From Bacillus sp. FJAT-29814 (GTDB taxonomy: Bacteria; Bacillota; Bacilli; Bacillales; Cytobacillaceae), in contig NZ_LMTJ01000012.1 of the NCBI RefSeq assembly GCF_001510715.1, positions 1 to 46,470 of the forward strand: a stretch of 46,470 nt of DNA. The letters run 5' to 3'. The stretch's first letter is position 1. Every line of letters starts with the position of its first letter. The position numbers and the translations under genes were made by a program. The notes beneath the pieces were generated by a model. The model saw only the letters and a program-made list of their open reading frames with translations, did not search any database and was not told the origin of the DNA. Below are positions 43,517 through 46,470 of the stretch, in pieces.

Positions 43517-45865
43517 ATGGCTAAAAAAAAGAAACGACAACCGAAACGAAGGGACACCCAGCTTAAACGGACGGTTAAATATGAGTTATCCGCCTTGCTT
43601 ATTCTCGCAATAACGATTATCTCGATTGCAAAACTGGGGGCTGTCGGACGGGCTACTGTTATATTCTTCCGTTTTTGGATGGGTGAATGGTATATGCTCA
43701 GTTTGCTCGGCCTTGTTCTACTAAGCATTTATTTAATGTGGAAAAGAGAAATACCTTTTTTCTTTCATATTAAATTAGTGGGCAGCTATTTTATTGTTTC
43801 AGCTATTCTGCTATTAAGTCACGTAACCCTTTTTCACTTGTTGACAAACGAAGGGAAATTTAAAAACCCAAGCGTGATCGGGAATACGTGGGAACTGTTT
43901 ATGATGGAATTGCGTGGTGAAACAAGTACGACGGACCTTGGCGGGGGAATACTAGGTGCGATATTGTATGCCTTGTTTCATTATTTGTTTGCTGAAACCG
44001 GGACGAAAATTATTGCATTCATTTTTATTCTTGTCGGATTTATCCTACTGACCGGAAAGTCCTTTGGGGATTTCCTCGCTAAAATTTTGGTGGCCATTTC
44101 CGGCTTTGCCCAAACACAATGGACTGCCTTTAAAACAGATGTGACCGAGTGGAAACAAAAGCAGCAGGATCGAAAAAATGAACGCAGGACCCGGAGGCTG
44201 GAGGAGCAAGAAAATCAACCTGCAGGTAATCAGCCAATCATTAATGCGGGACAGGCTGTTCCGTTGGACGAGCCAATCGTTCCGGAACCGATTATCTCCA
44301 ACTTTGCCGACCGGGCTTTTAGTGATGAAACGCCAAAGGAAAAACCGCAGAAGGAACAAACCAGAACAAGACGCAGTAAACACGAGGAGGCGGAAGAAGA
44401 CCATACTCCGCCAATCACTTTTACTGAGGTTGAAAATGTCGACTACCAGCTGCCGCCGCTCAGGCTCCTTAAGATGCCTAAGAAAACCGACCAAAGCGGT
44501 GAATTTGAACTTATTAATAAAAATGCAGCCAAGCTTGAACGGACGTTTCAAAGCTTTGGCGTTAAGGCAAGGGTTACTCAAGTCCATCTTGGGCCGGCGG
44601 TAACGAAATATGAAGTACATCCAGATGTTGGCGTAAAAGTAAGCAAGATTGTCAGCTTGAGTGATGATATTGCCTTGGCACTTGCCGCAAAAGGCATACG
44701 GATTGAAGCGCCGATTCCAGGAAAATCAGCCATCGGAATTGAAGTCCCGAATTCAGAAGTTTCAATGGTCTCCTTACGTGAGGTATTGGAAGCAACACAA
44801 AACAATAAGCCCGACGCCAAGCTTTTAATTGGCCTTGGCAGGGACATAACCGGTGAAGCGGTTGTAGCCGAGTTAAACAAAATGCCCCATCTTCTTGTTG
44901 CGGGGGCAACTGGAAGTGGAAAAAGTGTCTGCATCAACGGAATTATTACCAGTTTGCTCATGAGGGCAAAACCGCATGAGGTTAAACTGATGATGATTGA
45001 CCCTAAAATGGTGGAACTGAATGTTTATAATGGAATCCCCCATTTGCTGGCTCCGGTCGTGACCGATCCCAAAAAGGCGTCGCAGGCATTAAAAAAGGTT
45101 GTCAGTGAGATGGAGCGGCGATATGAATTATTTTCCCATACCGGGACGCGAAACATTGAAGGCTATAACGATCATGTAAGGACCCATAATCTTGAAGAGA
45201 ATGATAAACAGCCGCTCCTGCCCTATATCGTTGTGATTGTCGACGAGCTGGCGGACTTAATGATGGTTGCATCATCAGACGTGGAGGATTCGATTACCCG
45301 GCTTGCGCAAATGGCCCGTGCTGCTGGCATTCACTTAATCATTGCCACGCAGCGTCCTTCCGTTGATGTCATTACCGGGGTTATTAAAGCGAATATTCCT
45401 TCACGTATCGCCTTCGCCGTCTCGAGTGCGACCGATTCCAGGACGATTCTGGACATGGGAGGAGCCGAAAAGCTGCTGGGACGAGGAGATATGCTGTTCA
45501 TGCCGGTTGGAGCAACGAAACCCGTCCGCGTCCAAGGTGCATTCCTTTCCGACCAGGAAGTCGAGAATACCGTCGAATTCGTTATTTCCCAGCAAAAGGC
45601 GCAGTATCAAGAGGAAATGATTCCAGATGATGTTCCTGAAGCAGCTGGAGAGGTGGATGATGACTTGTATGATGATGCAGTCCAGCTTGTGATTGACATG
45701 CAAACTGCATCCGTTTCCATGCTGCAGCGCCGGTTTCGAATCGGCTATACCAGGGCCGCCCGCTTAATTGATGAAATGGAGGTCCGCGGTGTTGTAGGCC
45801 CCTATGAAGGCAGTAAACCACGGGCTGTATTGATGGCCAAACAAGATGAAGAAAAAAGCTCATAA
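43517..45865 (+). CDS. spoIIIE: DNA translocase SpoIIIE/FtsK family
   Basis: SpoIIIE pumps the chromosome into the forespore across the sporulation septum and clears trapped DNA from division septa. The 782-residue protein has four predicted N-terminal membrane helices (within about residues 20-195), then a charged linker rich in K, R, E and Q. The FtsK motor follows: the alpha/beta domain with RVTQVHLGPAVTKYEVHPD, Walker A GATGSGKS at residues 463-470, Walker B YIVVIVDELADLMMV, and ATQRPSVDVITGVIKANIPSRIAF. The C-terminal gamma winged helix (MQTASVSMLQRRFRIGYTRAARLIDEME) reads SRS/KOPS-type DNA motifs. SpoIIIE is preferred over SftA because of the N-terminal membrane segments and the tepA-ylzJ neighbourhood. 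Confidence 0.95.
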   Translation: MAKKKKRQPKRRDTQLKRTVKYELSALLILAITIISIAKLGAVGRATVIFFRFWMGEWYMLSLLGLVLLSIYLMWKREIPFFFHIKLVGSYFIVSAILLLSHVTLFHLLTNEGKFKNPSVIGNTWELFMMELRGETSTTDLGGGILGAILYALFHYLFAETGTKIIAFIFILVGFILLTGKSFGDFLAKILVAISGFAQTQWTAFKTDVTEWKQKQQDRKNERRTRRLEEQENQPAGNQPIINAGQAVPLDEPIVPEPIISNFADRAFSDETPKEKPQKEQTRTRRSKHEEAEEDHTPPITFTEVENVDYQLPPLRLLKMPKKTDQSGEFELINKNAAKLERTFQSFGVKARVTQVHLGPAVTKYEVHPDVGVKVSKIVSLSDDIALALAAKGIRIEAPIPGKSAIGIEVPNSEVSMVSLREVLEATQNNKPDAKLLIGLGRDITGEAVVAELNKMPHLLVAGATGSGKSVCINGIITSLLMRAKPHEVKLMMIDPKMVELNVYNGIPHLLAPVVTDPKKASQALKKVVSEMERRYELFSHTGTRNIEGYNDHVRTHNLEENDKQPLLPYIVVIVDELADLMMVASSDVEDSITRLAQMARAAGIHLIIATQRPSVDVITGVIKANIPSRIAFAVSSATDSRTILDMGGAEKLLGRGDMLFMPVGATKPVRVQGAFLSDQEVENTVEFVISQQKAQYQEEMIPDDVPEAAGEVDDDLYDDAVQLVIDMQTASVSMLQRRFRIGYTRAARLIDEMEVRGVVGPYEGSKPRAVLMAKQDEEKSS

Positions 45866-45897
45866 ATGATAAAAAAACAGGGCCGATTGACCCTGCC

Positions 45898-45926
45898 AGC
45901 TGTCGAAAAACCATCGGCAGCTTTTA
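45898..45926 (+). terminator. Terminator after spoIIIE
   Basis: AGCTGTCG (45898-45905) pairs with CGGCAGCT (45915-45922) with one T-G wobble, followed by TTTATT. A weaker CAGGG/CCCTG hairpin lies just before it. Confidence 0.75.
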
Positions 45927-45991
45927 TTCATCATCTTTTTTATTAACCGCGTTAATTTGTGTATTATTGTTGTAAAGTCTATGCAACTTGT

Positions 45992-46127
45992 TTTGTTGAT
46001 TTGCGCTCCAGGAGCTTCGCTTTCCGCGGGCGTGCCGGGGAGCCTCCTCAGCGCTGAAGCGCCTGCGGGGTCTCCCCTGCCCCGTACTCCCGCAGGAGTC
46101 TTCGCTCCTTCCGCGCAAATCAACAAA
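45992..46127. repeat. GC-rich repeat element with 15-bp terminal inverted repeats
   Basis: The 136-bp element is bounded by TTTGTTGATTTGCGC (45992-46006) and its exact complement GCGCAAATCAACAAA (46113-46127). The interior is strongly GC-rich compared with the AT-rich flanks and holds nested GC-rich inverted segments such as GGAGC/GCTCC and CCGCGGG/CCCGCAGG. From memory it resembles dispersed intergenic repeats common in Bacillaceae genomes. Short open frames across it on both strands are composition artefacts. Confidence 0.8.
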
Positions 46128-46470
46128 GTGTTTATCGATAAGGATTTCTCCACATAATCAATTATAATTAAGCTCTTTTTTTAATAGGACTGTGCTTTCT
46201 AAATAAAAACCCCCTTATATTTATTCTCCTATTCAACCAATCATTTTGAAAGACATCTTCCTTGGTCTCATATAACATTTCTATGCGACCCAATGCTAGA
46301 AACAACCAACGTTTCGGTCGCATACAGCCTTTCTATGCGACCCAATGCTAGAAACAACCAACGTTTCGGTCGCATACAACCTTTCTATGAGTCAAGTCCA
46401 TTCTTTTGTGTAAAAGTGTCAATAATGTTTTTCAACCAATTAATAAATTTATTAATAAATGGTGTTAGTA
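46128..46470. other. AT-rich, gene-free right edge of the window
   Basis: No gene or ribosome binding site is recognised in this stretch. It contains the two 52-bp tandem hairpin units at 46278-46381 and, near the end, a perfect 18-bp AT palindrome ATTAATAAATTTATTAAT at 46439-46456. The next gene lies beyond the window. Confidence 0.5.
46278..46381. repeat. Two tandem 52-bp units, each with a bulged hairpin
   Basis: Units at 46278-46329 and 46330-46381 differ at a single base, and a third unit begins (TTTCTATG at 46382-46389) but diverges. In each unit TATGCGACC and GGTCGCATA form a perfect 9-bp outer stem (first unit 46282-46290 and 46316-46324). GAAAC and GTTTC (46299-46303 and 46311-46315) form an inner stem, leaving an 8-nt bulge and a 7-nt loop. 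The units are contiguous without unique spacers. Confidence 0.85.

Noticed and set aside
45957..46157. Open frames on both strands across the GC-rich element after spoIIIE
   Set aside because: They arise from the repeat composition, lack ribosome binding sites and have low-complexity Ala/Pro/Gly-rich products.
46278..46389. Tandem repeat considered as a CRISPR array
   Set aside because: Only two full units are present, they are contiguous at 52 bp with no unique spacers, and no cas genes are in the window.
46439..46456. 18-bp perfect AT palindrome as an operator or origin element
   Set aside because: A palindrome made only of A and T in AT-rich DNA is likely by chance and has no neighbouring gene in view.

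Overview
The window is a chromosomal housekeeping segment from an endospore-forming member of the Bacillaceae (Bacillus/Neobacillus-like). The gene order sucCD-dprA-topA-trmFO-hslVU-codY-rpsB-tsf-pyrH-frr-uppS-cdsA-dxr-rseP-polC-rimP-nusA-ylxR-ylxQ-infB-ylxP-rbfA-truB-ribF-rpsO-pnp-ylxY-mlpA-ymxH-dpaAB-asd-dapG-dapA-rnjB-tepA-ylzJ-spoIIIE follows the Bacillus subtilis chromosome almost exactly. The dipicolinate synthase genes with a sigma-K-like promoter, the sporulation-linked ylxY/ymxH genes and SpoIIIE indicate a spore former. All genes are on the + strand. I recognise no tRNA, rRNA, prophage, insertion sequence or CRISPR array.

Layout: 1-2436 holds the TCA-cycle pair sucCD. 2472-7211 holds DNA uptake/recombination (dprA), topoisomerase I and a tRNA methyltransferase. 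7531-10382 holds the HslVU protease and the global regulator CodY. 10583-13701 holds translation genes (S2, EF-Ts, ribosome recycling factor) and UMP kinase. 13962-18016 holds isoprenoid, lipid and envelope genes (uppS, cdsA, dxr, rseP). 18165-22490 is the replicative polymerase PolC. 22720-29901 is the nusA-infB translation/ribosome-assembly operon with truB and ribF. 30071-32688 holds rpsO and pnp. 32808-37083 holds sporulation-associated and peptidase genes and the dipicolinate synthase. 37262-40519 is the lysine/diaminopimelate branch asd-dapG-dapA, whose intermediate also feeds dipicolinate synthesis. 40640-45865 holds RNase J2, TepA, YlzJ and SpoIIIE. 45866-46470 is gene-free and repeat-rich.

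Three absences stand out against the B. subtilis order: no xerC (codV) between trmFO and hslV, no flagellar/chemotaxis cluster between codY and rpsB, and no proS between rseP and polC. Each junction is clean, with no recognisable gene remnant.

No new multi-gene system is apparent; every coding region belongs to a known family. The unexplained material is non-coding: a leader upstream of asd with mutually exclusive pairings and three copies of one motif; promoter-embedded dyads upstream of hslV and codY; a likely S15 autoregulatory leader on rpsO; a GC-rich element with 15-bp perfect terminal inverted repeats after spoIIIE; and two tandem 52-bp units that each fold into a hairpin near the right edge. 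Start codons were moved downstream of the longest open frame where a ribosome binding site and family length agreed (topA, trmFO, hslV, dxr, infB, truB, ymxH, dpaA, dapG, dapA).
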